Below, piece by piece: positions 44,405 to 52,631 of a stretch of DNA of 64,000 bases. Each line of letters opens with the position of its first letter. The stretch's first letter is position 1. The position numbers and the translations under genes were made by a program. Below the pieces are notes generated by a model. It had not been told where the DNA came from. It saw nothing but the letters and a program-made list of their open reading frames with translations, and searched no databases. Source of the stretch: Gloeocapsopsis sp. IPPAS B-1203 (GTDB taxonomy: Bacteria > Cyanobacteriota > Cyanobacteriia > Cyanobacteriales > Chroococcidiopsidaceae); assembly GCF_002749975.1 (NCBI RefSeq), contig NZ_PEIG01000001.1, positions 666,787 to 730,786 of the forward strand, read 5' to 3'.

Positions 44405-45184
44405 TTAGTTAATTTGAGTTTCTGCAAGATGCACATTAGTGCGGTAGATTATATAGACTAAGCCTTGTTTGTCACAATTACGATTGTACAATTCTTGTAA
44501 CTTTGTTATCAGATACTGCTGTGCTGATTCTTCGCATGGCACGTAGGAAACACTTAAAGCACAACCAATCAATCCAGATAAATCTAAAGCTTGTTTGTAG
44601 GCAAACTCGTGTTTTTGAATATTAATAAAAGATGGTGTTGCAAATAATGGTTCCACTGATTTGAGGCGTAATGATTCAATAGGGTGACGATTGGAAACTT
44701 CACTTATCAACTGAATATATTCGGCAGTAAAGCAACAAGAGCGATCGCGTTCATTCCAGACGAGTGCTAAGCGTCCTGATGGTTGCAAAATACGATGGAA
44801 TTCTTCTAAAGTTGTCTCAGGGTTAAACCAGTGAAATGATTGAAAGCAAGTGACTAAATTAACAGAGTTATTAGGTAAGCAAGTTGCTTCTGCAGTTCCA
44901 TCCCGAAATTCTACTAACTGATGAGACTCTGCTGCTTGGCGCATTGCTGCATTAGGTTCAATGGCAATAACCTTGACTTTTTGCTGTGCTAATAATCGCG
45001 AGGAAATACCCGTTCCTGCACCAATATCAGCTGCTACAATTTGTGATGGTAATCCTTGCAAAATAACTTGTATCGCTTCATGCGGATAGCTAGGGCGATA
45101 TTTTGCATAATCTGATGCTCGATCAGAAAAGCGTGTCAGTGGATTCATTAGGTGTAGCTGCGTGGCATTATTAGGAGTGCTCAT
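44405..45184 (-). CDS. Class I SAM-dependent methyltransferase
   Basis: The 259-residue enzyme starts with FSDRASDYAKYRPSYP, typical of the methyltransferase group resembling trans-aconitate and UbiE-like enzymes. Motif I is VAADIGAGTGISSRLLA, the acidic post-I residue is in VIAIEPNAAMRQAA, motif IV NLVTCFQSFHWFNPE, then LQPSGRLALVWNERD. The FHWF signature is characteristic of this group. The substrate is unknown. It ends one base from the preceding membrane-protein gene, convergent, and is followed upstream by a HIP1-containing intergenic region. Confidence 0.85.
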   Translation of the reverse strand: MSTPNNATQLHLMNPLTRFSDRASDYAKYRPSYPHEAIQVILQGLPSQIVAADIGAGTGISSRLLAQQKVKVIAIEPNAAMRQAAESHQLVEFRDGTAEATCLPNNSVNLVTCFQSFHWFNPETTLEEFHRILQPSGRLALVWNERDRSCCFTAEYIQLISEVSNRHPIESLRLKSVEPLFATPSFINIQKHEFAYKQALDLSGLIGCALSVSYVPCEESAQQYLITKLQELYNRNCDKQGLVYIIYRTNVHLAETQIN

Positions 45185-45228
45185 AGCTGATTGTAAAGAC
45201 GATCGAAATCATTAATATAGAACTATTT

Positions 45229-45284
45229 GCGATCGCGCGTAGCACACTGCCATAGGCGATCGCACTTTGTTTGAAAGTTCATTG
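45229..45284. repeat. HIP1-containing dispersed repeat, copy A
   Basis: Two blocks recur here and in the region 47856-47939: a 32-nt block beginning GCGATCGCGCGTAGCACACT at 45229 and 47856, and GATCGCACTTTGTTTGAAAG plus TTCATTG at 45258 and about 47912. In copy A they are adjacent; in the other location they are separated by about 25 nt. They flank toxin-antitoxin genes. Confidence 0.75.
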
Positions 45285-45323
45285 CTCATAGTTTGAGCGA
45301 TGGCTCTGATCAGAATGTAAACT

Positions 45324-45341
45324 ATCTCAGGATACTGAGAT
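45324..45341 (+). promoter_or_regulatory. Inverted repeat upstream of DUF4258/DUF2283 module
   Basis: ATCTCAG at 45324-45330 and CTGAGAT at 45335-45341 form a perfect dyad with a GATA spacer, 20 nt before the ATG of the first gene. Toxin-antitoxin operons often have such operators for autoregulation. The regulator is not known. Confidence 0.45.
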
Positions 45342-45361
45342 GCTGTTTATAGCAATTAAGA

Positions 45362-45622
45362 ATGAAGACTACAGCTTACTTTGAACAGAAGCTACTGGAA
45401 CGTCCTGAAATTCAGCGCGAATGGTGTCAGCGTGTGATTGACAACCCCCTGAAGGAAGAAGTTCAGTCTGACATTAGCTGACGGGCGAGTCCGCTTTTGG
45501 GGAATGATTGCAGAATATGGTAATAAAGTCTTAAGAGTAGTCACCTCGAAGATAGAGAAACAATTCACAATGCTTTTTTTGACCGCAGCTTTATGAGAAA
45601 ATATCAACAGGAGCAAAGATGA
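45362..45622 (+). pseudogene. DUF4258-like small protein, two frameshifts
   Basis: The pieces read in three frames. MKTTAYFEQ...IQREWCQRVIDNPLKEEVQ runs from ATG 45362, then a short insertion of about 10 nt (TCTGACATTA at about 45467-45476) brings a TGA at 45479-45481. ADGRVRFWGMIAEYGNKVLRVV continues, then a one-base loss near 45546 moves to LEDRETIHNAFFDRSFMRKYQ and TGA at 45620-45622. Together this is a full-length DUF4258-type protein of about 80 residues, a family often paired with DUF2283. Its final TGA overlaps the ATG of the DUF2283 gene (ATGA). The toxin-like partner is inactive as read. Confidence 0.72.
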
Positions 45623-45825
45623 AAATTCGCTACTTTCAAGATACTGATACATTATCAATTCGGTTGAACGACAAACCAAGTTTAGAATCCGAGGAAATTG
45701 CTGATGATGTGGTAGTAGATTTTGATGCAGAGGGTAAGGTTGTAGGTATTGAAATTGAACGGGCTGCTGCTAAAGTTGAATTACAGCACTTTGAAATGAG
45801 TGGTTTTCAAGTTCTAGTTACGTAG
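45619..45825 (+). CDS. DUF2283 small protein (antitoxin-like)
   Basis: The 68-residue protein has the DUF2283 signature: MKIRYFQDTDTLSIRL, EEIADDVVVDFDAEGKVVGIEIERA and a short C-terminal strand. AGGAG lies 7 nt before the ATG. Members are usually encoded just after a DUF4258 gene, as here, and are thought to act as antitoxin-like partners. Because the upstream gene is frameshifted, this gene may persist as a solitary immunity-type relic. Translation is probably coupled through the ATGA overlap. Confidence 0.78.
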   Translation: MKIRYFQDTDTLSIRLNDKPSLESEEIADDVVVDFDAEGKVVGIEIERAAAKVELQHFEMSGFQVLVT

Positions 45826-46100
45826 AAATAATGCTTTGATTTGCACGCGATCGCACTCTTCACATCACTAAAGCGATCGCACTTTGTTTTAAATCTACTT
45901 TTTCTCGTTTTGGCGCTTGCTTTAATGGGAAACAGAACTAGATTAATTGTGCAATTGTTTTACTAAGCATAAGTAACTTTAGTATTTTATGCTGGCTGAG
46001 ATCCTGTTTATCATGCTGAAATGAAGTTGGCTATATTGGGCTGTACGCTGAGAATGATGAAAGTAATACAATTTAAGATGGTTGCAAATTGGAGGTTGTG
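45826..46100. other. HIP1-containing intergenic region
   Basis: HIP1 octamers occur at 45847-45854 and 45873-45880, in the phrase GCGATCGCACTCTTCACATC, which recurs at 49094. No gene is seen. GGAGG at 46091-46095 is a strong ribosome-binding site for the next gene. Confidence 0.5.
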
Positions 46101-46481
46101 ATGGTTCAAGCAACGGAATATCGTTACATTGCAGGAAATACACAAAAATTATTCTCAATGGAGATTATCATGCAGCCTGTATTACCAATTCATATTCCTC
46201 AAGCTAAAATTGCTGAGTTTTGCCAACGGCATCATATTCGGAGGTTATCGTTATTTGGTTCGGTGTTGCGGGATAATTTTAGACCGGAGAGCGATATTGA
46301 TTTTTTAGTAGAATTTGAGCCAGGGAGAACTCCAGGTTACTTTAAGTTGGTAAGTATGGAAATGGAACTTTCAGAAATGCTGAAGGATAGAAAGATAGAT
46401 TTAAGAACGCCTAATGAGTTAAGTATTTATTTCCGAGACAGAGTTATGACTGAGGCTGTGGTGCAGTATGACAGCCATTGA
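46101..46481 (+). CDS. mntA: MNT-domain nucleotidyltransferase (MntA antitoxin), possibly with DUF433-derived N-terminus
   Basis: The MNT core is clear: LSLFGSVLRDNFRPESDIDFLVEFEPG contains the GS-x10-DxD active site, broken here as GSVLRDNFRPESDID. Such enzymes AMPylate and silence the HepT toxin. Two starts are possible. ATG 46170 (MQPVLP) after GGAG gives the usual 103 residues. ATG 46101 has the better GGAGG site and adds MVQATEYRYIAGNTQKL, which resembles the start of DUF433 proteins, not of MntA. This suggests an in-frame fusion to a gene remnant. The 3' end overlaps hepT by 14 nt. Confidence 0.82.
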   Translation: MVQATEYRYIAGNTQKLFSMEIIMQPVLPIHIPQAKIAEFCQRHHIRRLSLFGSVLRDNFRPESDIDFLVEFEPGRTPGYFKLVSMEMELSEMLKDRKIDLRTPNELSIYFRDRVMTEAVVQYDSH

Positions 46482-46812
46482 TGATTTAACTCGCTTACGT
46501 CATCTCCAGGATGCAGCGAGAGAAATTATCGATTTTATGTCGGGAAAGACTAGAGATGATTTAGCTAACAATAGAATATTAGTGTTGGCAGTTGTTAAAG
46601 ACTTAGAAATTATTGGTGAAGCTGCAGGGAGAATTTCAGCCGAATGTAGGACAAGACATCCTGAGATTTCTTGGGCAGCTATGGTTGGGATGCGAAATCG
46701 TTTAATTTATGCTTATTTTTCCATTGATGTAGATATTGTTTGGGATACGGTTACAAATGATTTAGCACCACTGATTGAGCAATTGGAAAGAGTAATTCAG
46801 GAGGAAAGTTAA
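46468..46812 (+). CDS. hepT: HepT-like (DUF86) protein with substituted catalytic His
   Basis: The 114-residue HEPN-fold protein matches HepT throughout: LQDAAREIIDFMSGKTRDD, LAVVKDLEIIGEAAGRIS and WAAMVGMRNRLIYAYF. In HepT the last segment carries Rx4HxY; here it reads R-NRLI-Y-A-Y, so the catalytic His is Tyr (TAT, one C-to-T step from CAT). The Tyr that MntA modifies is kept. The toxin is therefore probably inactive or altered. The gene overlaps mntA by 14 nt, which is normal for the pair. Confidence 0.82.
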   Translation: MTAIDDLTRLRHLQDAAREIIDFMSGKTRDDLANNRILVLAVVKDLEIIGEAAGRISAECRTRHPEISWAAMVGMRNRLIYAYFSIDVDIVWDTVTNDLAPLIEQLERVIQEES

Positions 46813-47096
46813 CTGATTATAAAAAATTCTTTTAAACAGGAGATTGATTCGGATTAAAAAGCAAATCAGAAAGGAGCTTATCAAATTTTTGTTGTTCAGG
46901 AGTATTAAAACTTATCTTATTTTAGAATAAGGCGATCGCACTCTTCACCATAGCCAAAGCGATTGCACTTCACACAATACCTCAAGCGATCGCACTTATA
47001 AGAAAAATATCAATTACAGGCGATGCCACTTCATACATTACCTAATAATGACAGCGAGCAGTTTCTTCTCAGAATTTGTTCTACACTCTTTGATAT
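46813..47096. repeat. HIP1-rich intergenic repeat
   Basis: HIP1 octamers occur at 46932-46939 and 46986-46993, with degenerate versions near 46961 (GCGATTGC) and 47020 (GCGATGCC). The phrase CTTCACACAATACCTCAAGC and the following octamer recur at about 48951-48978. No gene is seen. Confidence 0.65.
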
Positions 47097-47504
47097 TTAG
47101 AGCAGTTTGATAAATCCAGCTTGCTGGAAATGATGGTCAGATGTAAAAGCGGTTGAGATTTGTTCTTGCATCATAACTACAAAACTAATACAGTCGGTTA
47201 AACTCCATTCTTTATCAAGACGTTGGCTGTATAGTTGCCATCCATTATTTAACAATGTCTGACTAATTGGGATAATTTCCAAGATATTTAATTGTCGCAA
47301 ACCATTAACAAAAGTAATTGTTTTTGCTCTCACATTAGGTGCGCAGAGGGCATCAGCAACTTCTAAAAGAACAAATTCAGTTGTTAGTAAAAATACTTTC
47401 TGTTGTTTTAACTGGTTCATTACTTGAAAAGCAGACTGGTGGAGTGTATCACTCGTATTAAGCAACGCAATCCATGCTGCTGTGTCTACAAAGATTTTAT
47501 CCAA
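47097..47504 (-). CDS. PIN-domain ribonuclease toxin (VapC-like)
   Basis: The 135-residue protein has the PIN acidic residues: Asp7 in IFVDTAAWIALLN, Glu in LLEVADAL, Asp in SLTDCISFVVM and Asp in FTSDHHF. All four expected positions are present, so it should be an active endoribonuclease when free. The cognate antitoxin gene precedes it with a 5-nt gap. The target RNA cannot be inferred. Confidence 0.87.
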   Translation of the reverse strand: MDKIFVDTAAWIALLNTSDTLHQSAFQVMNQLKQQKVFLLTTEFVLLEVADALCAPNVRAKTITFVNGLRQLNILEIIPISQTLLNNGWQLYSQRLDKEWSLTDCISFVVMMQEQISTAFTSDHHFQQAGFIKLL

Positions 47505-47509
47505 AAGGC

Positions 47510-47755
47510 TTATTCCTGCTTAGGCTTGCCATAAAGATAATGGTCGTGTTGCTGCGCTAAGTCACTAATTCCAGTTTCTACCGCACAATCTTCTAGTAAT
47601 TGAGTCAGCGTCTGCCACCCTAAGTCATCTGTAGATGATAAGCTAGTTTGATCTGTGTCTAAAAAAGTAATGATTACTGGTTCTCCCTCATGACCTTTGA
47701 TCGGTTCAACTGGAGTTGCTACACCGTTGTGAAATTTACCTTTAACTGATTTCAT
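47510..47755 (-). CDS. Antitoxin of PIN-domain module
   Basis: The 81-residue protein has a beta-rich N-terminus (VKGKFHNGVATPVEPIKGHEGEPVIITFLD) like AF2212/DUF104-type antitoxins, and an acidic, probably flexible C-terminus that would wrap the toxin. It lies directly upstream of the PIN gene in an operon. Assignment is from fold-like pattern and context, without a diagnostic motif. Confidence 0.72.
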   Translation of the reverse strand: MKSVKGKFHNGVATPVEPIKGHEGEPVIITFLDTDQTSLSSTDDLGWQTLTQLLEDCAVETGISDLAQQHDHYLYGKPKQE

Positions 47756-48106
47756 TATTGTGTGTCACAAGTAGCTGTAAACACGAATACAAAATATCTA
47801 GCTTGCGCAGATGTATCCAATCTATATAATGATACCTTAATACGCTCCATTAAGTGCGATCGCGCGTAGCACACTGCCATAGGCGATTGCGCGGAGCGCA
47901 GCACTAAAGTGATCGCACTTTGTTTGAAAGTTCATTGGTTGTAGTTTGAGCGATCGCACCCATCAGAAACTCTCTTCCATAGGCGATTGCGCTTAGCGCA
48001 CCACTAAAAGCGATCGCACTTTGTTTGAAGATTCATTGCACATGGTTGAAGCGCTGGTTGTAAAAATGTGGTTAAAGTGGGTGGTCGCGTCTGTCTAATA
48101 CTTCAA
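47756..48106. repeat. HIP1-rich intergenic repeat, copy B
   Basis: Full HIP1 octamers occur at 47856-47863, 47950-47957 and 48010-48017, with degenerate copies near 47883 and 47911. A unit of about 100 nt (CCATAGGCGATTGC...GCACTTTGTTTGAA...TTCATTG) is present twice, at about 47878-47940 and 47979-48037. The first half repeats copy A at 45229. No gene is seen. Confidence 0.72.
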
Positions 48107-48493
48107 CTATTGTGGTGTATAATTCATATTTTGTTGGGCAAACTCAAGAAATTCTTGTGCACGTATAATTAACTGCGCGGCATCTTCTTTTGTGATATTT
48201 GGTTCAACGTTATAGTCTGCCTTAGTACGAACATCCATAGCGTTGATTAAGTGGCGATGAAAGTAAGCGGGAACTCGCTGTGTGCGAGCAAATCTTTGAC
48301 CAAAAGCTGCGATGACAGCTGAGTGACTTGAAAATGCTAGTCCTTCACCTTCTAGATAGGCACAAGCAACATAAAACATTGCATAATAAGCACGAGAAGC
48401 AGCAAATTCAGAAAAATCACTTTCGTTTTGCATAATTGCAGATTGTATACTCCGAGCAGCTTTTTGCAGTAAAGCTTGTTGCTGAGGAGTCAT
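48107..48493 (-). CDS. HEPN-domain protein (UPF0332-like) of HEPN/MNT pair
   Basis: The 128-residue helical protein has SRAYYAMFYVACAYLEGEG, SHSAVIAAFGQRFART and VRTKADYNVEP, the pattern of HEPN (PF05168-like) proteins paired with MNT nucleotidyltransferases. It overlaps the upstream MNT gene by 4 nt (ATGA), so translation is probably coupled. Members are presumed RNA-targeting toxins. It belongs to a different HEPN branch from the HepT at 46468. Confidence 0.83.
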   Translation of the reverse strand: MTPQQQALLQKAARSIQSAIMQNESDFSEFAASRAYYAMFYVACAYLEGEGLAFSSHSAVIAAFGQRFARTQRVPAYFHRHLINAMDVRTKADYNVEPNITKEDAAQLIIRAQEFLEFAQQNMNYTPQ

Positions 48494-48810
48494 ACAGCAA
48501 TTCCCTCACGGCGCACATTACGAAAAAATCCACCAGTTTCGTTTTGAAATTGTGCTGTGGAAGTAAAAGTTCTGGAGATTAAGACATTATTTTCTAAGCA
48601 TAAATGCGAGGTAAACTCTCCAGTACGCTCAATTTCTACGAAAGAATCAACAGGTTGTTTGAGAACAATTAAAACATCGATATCTGAATCAGGTTGAGCA
48701 TCACCTCTAGCTTGAGAGCCATATAGCACTACTTGATCAAGCTGTGCGCCATAGAGTGTTTCTAGGTATTCTCGTAACTGTGCTAGAACTACTTTTATTT
48801 TGTCGTTCAT
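48490..48810 (-). CDS. MNT-domain nucleotidyltransferase, HEPN partner
   Basis: The 106-residue protein shows VVLYGSQARGDAQPDSDIDVLIVL, which contains the GS...DxD active site, and an N-terminal helix LAQLREYLETLYGAQ. It is the first gene of the HEPN/MNT operon. It would modify and neutralise the HEPN partner. The gene starts at ATG 48810, with no strong ribosome site seen. Confidence 0.87.
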   Translation of the reverse strand: MNDKIKVVLAQLREYLETLYGAQLDQVVLYGSQARGDAQPDSDIDVLIVLKQPVDSFVEIERTGEFTSHLCLENNVLISRTFTSTAQFQNETGGFFRNVRREGIAV

Positions 48811-48876
48811 TGCTTTGAATCACTAGAAAAGTCAATTCCATTTAAATCTTACATATAAGCTACCGTGGAATATCCT

Positions 48877-49168
48877 GCGATCGCCTGAATAGTATACAAT
48901 TTTGCAATTATACTTCGTTTGAAAGTCACGCCTAATAGTTTTTGCGATCGCACTTCACACAATACCTCAAGCGATCGCACCCAAGAAAATCACTAATAGG
49001 CGATCGCACTTGTCACACCAGCTGAAGCGATCGCACCCAAGCAAAACACTAAATTTTAGGCGATCGCACTTAAGAAAAAAATACCAATAGTAGGCGATCG
49101 CACTCTTCACATCACTAAAGCGATCGCACTTTGTTGAAAAACTCATTGCTTGTAGTTTACGCGATCGC
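48877..49168. repeat. Dense HIP1 cluster
   Basis: Nine perfect GCGATCGC octamers lie within 292 nt, starting at 48877, 48944, 48971, 49000, 49027, 49060, 49094, 49120 and 49161. They occur in repeating phrases such as AAGCGATCGCACCCAAG and TAGGCGATCGCACTT. Spacing is irregular (26-67 nt). No protein or RNA gene is visible. The density is far above the surrounding genes. Confidence 0.85.
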
Positions 49169-49199
49169 TTTGGGTAGAATTGCGGTTGAGGTGAGCGAT

Positions 49200-49823
49200 C
49201 ACTATTAACCCTAATAATGCACTACCTCTTAGTTAAAAACTACGAAAGCATCACAAGCCACACATCATAAAAATTTCCATTTCTTTTAATTTTGGCTTCT
49301 TTTAAAGATAAGCACGTACACACGTAATTTATTTTATACTAAACACCACATTAAAAAAAGAACTATTGATGTAATTAAACACTATTTCTACCAAACAACA
49401 ATAGTATATCTACCGAATTTTAGTTCTTCTTAAACTGTAAAGTCATTTAAATTTTGAGTAAAGTCACGGTTGGGCTACTAGTAGAGATAGAGTCTAATCA
49501 GTGTTTATACGAACTACTTTAAGTCTTTAGTTTGATTTTAGTGTGAGGAAAAGTGGTAGTTTACATACACAAAATAGGGCTGTATCGGAGGAAATCGCCA
49601 AAAAATTTGCAGTTTTGATAGTTAATTCTTTCATGTATTTTTTCACCACTAACCTCAAGTTAGATTCATAACAGAGGATAATTCATAATAAGTATACTGT
49701 GCTGTGTGTAGACGCTTCAGGATTAGACATAGTTGTGCATTACAATCATTAACTGTTATGCAGTTCAACAACATCAAGGTATAAGTAGCTAAAGGTAAGC
49801 TCGAAACAAGAAAAAATAAAGCC
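49200..49823 (+). promoter_or_regulatory. AT-rich upstream region of glycosyltransferase gene
   Basis: About 620 nt without an ORF, tRNA or clear hairpin. Base composition is AT-rich throughout and HIP1 is absent, in contrast to the neighbouring cluster. It probably holds the promoter and leader for the gene at 49824. No SD-like run is adjacent to its ATG. Confidence 0.35.
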
Positions 49824-52553
49824 ATGAAAAAAAAAGCCCTTATCTTTTTTCCCCATAATCCATATCCACCACGAACAGGCGCACATCAACGATGTTTATC
49901 AATGCTTGAGGCATTCAAGAAATTAGGATACGATGTTACGTTGTTCGGGTCTACTTTGCTTACAGATAATCTCTGGCAAGTTGATAGCATCAAAAATTTG
50001 CAAAAGAACTTTGACATAGGAGTAGAGGTATATCAAGGTACTTCAGCTGATAAGCAATTCATGGCACAAACATATGCTAGTAGAAAAGGAGAATTCAACT
50101 GGGATTTTTATACTCCGCCAGGATTATGCGAAAGTTTTCGCAAATTTTTTAAAAGTTTGTCGCCAGATATAATAGTAATAAATTATGCATTTTGGGCAAG
50201 GCTTGTTATTGGCAATGAATTTAATTCGTCTCTAAAAGTGATAGAGATGCATGACTTGCTTAGTTTAACTACTAAAATGCAGCAAGTGATAAGTAGCTTT
50301 CTTACTGAGCCTCCATTTATTTCCGGAAAAGTAGATCACAAATTACTAGATAAAAGTTTATTTTCAAAACTAACTCTTAATACTGACATAGAAGAGTATT
50401 GGTTATATGACCAATTTGACTTCACTATTGCTATTTCTCCTCAAGAAGCACAGCACGTTCAAACACAGACTTGCCGAACAACAGTTAAATATATTCCCTT
50501 ATCTTATAATGTAGAGTTAATAAATAATACTTATACTAATCCTCCTTTATTTGTAATCGGTCCTAATTATTTCAATATCCAAGGATATTTATATTTTACA
50601 GATAAAATTCTACCTTTAGTATTATCGCAAGCACCAGAGTTTGTCCTGCAAGTAATAGGTGATGCATGTAGTTTATTAGTTCCAACTGATGGTATAAACT
50701 TACTAGGTTTTATTCCAAGTCTTAAACAACTATATGCTGAGAGTAAATTTGCTGTATGTCCATTAATTGGAGGAACAGGTCAGCAAGTAAAGATTGTAGA
50801 AGCTATGGCAAATGGTCTACCAGTTATTGCTTTGCAAAATGTAGCAGAAAGTTCTCCAATACAACATAATATTAATGGCTTTGTCGCTACAAATGCAGCA
50901 GAGTTTGCTAATTATACTATTAAGTTATTCACCAATCAAAATCTGTGTCGCCAAATGGGACAAGCTGCACGAGAAACAGTTAATAATGAATTCTCTAAGC
51001 AGAAACTATTAGAGAAATTATATTTTTTAGCTCCGAATAACATACAAAATCAAATCTTTAAAGCAGAAAAAAATAAGCTGATAGTAATAATTGATGGTGT
51101 ATTTTTTCAACTTTATAAAACTGGTATCGCCCGTGTTTGGAAATCATTGCTGGAAGAATGGGTAGAAAGTGGTTTTGCTAAACATATCATTGTTCTTGAT
51201 CGCGCTGGAACTGCCCCAGTTATTCCTAGTATTAGATATCGTCCTGTGCCAGCTTATGACTACAACGCAACAGATGTTGATCGTGAAATGTTACAGCAAG
51301 TATGTGATGAAGAAGGTGCTGATATATTCATCTCCAGCTACTATACAACGCCACTATCGACACCATCAGTATTTCTTGCTCATGACATGATACCAGAACT
51401 AATGGGATGGAATTTAAATCATCCTATGTGGCGCGAGAAGCATTACGGTATCCAACACGCAAGTGCATACATTGCAGTTTCAGAAAACACAGCAAAAGAT
51501 CTTGTTAAGGTTTTTCCAAATATTCCATTAGACTCTGTAACAGTTGCTTCTAATGGAGTAAACCATAAAATATTTTCACCAGCTTGTTTAGAAGATATCA
51601 ATCAATTTAAAAATAAATATGGCATTACAAAACCCTACTTTATGTTGGTAGGTAGTGGTGGTTACAAAAATACTATTTTGTTCTTCAAGGCTTTTGCTCA
51701 ACTTTGTAGTAAACAAGGCTTTGAAATTGTTTGTACGGGCGGTGGCTGGGAATTAGAAACAGAATTGAGGAATTACACATCTGGTAGCGTTGTGCATATG
51801 CTGCAACTGAGTGATGAGGAGTTGAGCATTGCTTATTCTGGTGCGGTTGCACTGGTTTATCCGTCGAAATACGAAGGGTTTGGTTTACCAATTTTAGAAG
51901 CGATCGCCTGTGGTTGTCCAGTCGTTACTTGTCCTAATGGTTCGATTCCTGAAGTGGCTGGAGATGCGGCAATATATGTAAATGATGATGATGTCGATGA
52001 ACTAGCGGATGCACTTTGCGAAGTCCAAAAACCAAGTGTTCGCAATTCATTAGTGGCTGCTGGTTTGGAACAAGCGCAAAAGTTCTCCTGGGCAAAAATG
52101 GCGGATACCGTTAGTTCGGCTTTGGTTGAGGCTACACTCTTACCGTTAAATCTCAAGCAAATCAATTTAGTTATCTTCCCAGATTGGTCACAGTCAGAAG
52201 ATGCGCTTTGTACCGAATTATTACAAGTTATTCAGGCGATCGCAACTCACCCTGATAGCAGTCGAACAACACTTCTAGTTGATAATGGAGAGATTTCCGA
52301 AGAAGAAGCTAACCTAATTTTGTCTAGTGTTGCGATGAATCTTTTGATGGCAGAAGATTTAGATATCAGTGAAGGTTTAGAAATTTCTTTGGTAGGACAC
52401 CTCAGCGAGATGCAGTGGAAAGTTTTATTACCCAAGATTACAGCTAGGATTATTTTAGAGAACGAAAATCAAGCGGCGATCGCCAAAGCAGAAACGATTC
52501 CATCGTATGAACTCGATAACATACTTCTCAATAACTGTATAATGTCAACATGA
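49824..52553 (+). CDS. Double GT4 glycosyltransferase
   Basis: The 909-residue protein has two tandem GT-B (GT4-type) units. Unit 1 (about 1-400) opens PHNPYPPRTGAHQRCLSML and has the nucleotide-sugar motif region VCPLIGGTGQQVKIVEAMANGLPVIA. Unit 2 (about 420-780) has YKTGIARVWKSLLEEW, IAVSENTAKDLV and YPSKYEGFGLPILEAIACGCPVV with the E-x7-E pair. The last 110 residues (NLVIFPDWSQSEDAL...) form a separate alpha/beta region seen with cyanobacterial surface-glycan enzymes. No membrane segment is present. It probably adds two successive sugars to a surface or pilus glycan; donors are unknown. Confidence 0.85.
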   Translation: MKKKALIFFPHNPYPPRTGAHQRCLSMLEAFKKLGYDVTLFGSTLLTDNLWQVDSIKNLQKNFDIGVEVYQGTSADKQFMAQTYASRKGEFNWDFYTPPGLCESFRKFFKSLSPDIIVINYAFWARLVIGNEFNSSLKVIEMHDLLSLTTKMQQVISSFLTEPPFISGKVDHKLLDKSLFSKLTLNTDIEEYWLYDQFDFTIAISPQEAQHVQTQTCRTTVKYIPLSYNVELINNTYTNPPLFVIGPNYFNIQGYLYFTDKILPLVLSQAPEFVLQVIGDACSLLVPTDGINLLGFIPSLKQLYAESKFAVCPLIGGTGQQVKIVEAMANGLPVIALQNVAESSPIQHNINGFVATNAAEFANYTIKLFTNQNLCRQMGQAARETVNNEFSKQKLLEKLYFLAPNNIQNQIFKAEKNKLIVIIDGVFFQLYKTGIARVWKSLLEEWVESGFAKHIIVLDRAGTAPVIPSIRYRPVPAYDYNATDVDREMLQQVCDEEGADIFISSYYTTPLSTPSVFLAHDMIPELMGWNLNHPMWREKHYGIQHASAYIAVSENTAKDLVKVFPNIPLDSVTVASNGVNHKIFSPACLEDINQFKNKYGITKPYFMLVGSGGYKNTILFFKAFAQLCSKQGFEIVCTGGGWELETELRNYTSGSVVHMLQLSDEELSIAYSGAVALVYPSKYEGFGLPILEAIACGCPVVTCPNGSIPEVAGDAAIYVNDDDVDELADALCEVQKPSVRNSLVAAGLEQAQKFSWAKMADTVSSALVEATLLPLNLKQINLVIFPDWSQSEDALCTELLQVIQAIATHPDSSRTTLLVDNGEISEEEANLILSSVAMNLLMAEDLDISEGLEISLVGHLSEMQWKVLLPKITARIILENENQAAIAKAETIPSYELDNILLNNCIMST

Positions 52554-52631
52554 ATAGGTTCAATATTAGCTTGCGATCGCTTCTGATGGATAATTTCACA
52601 AGTTCAAAACTTGGTTTAGCATACAATTGAA

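Noticed and set aside
48811..49823. tRNA, small RNA or hidden small protein in the 1-kb gap
   Set aside because: No cloverleaf, ribosome site with ORF, or hairpin with T-tract could be supported; only HIP1 repeats and AT-rich DNA were seen.
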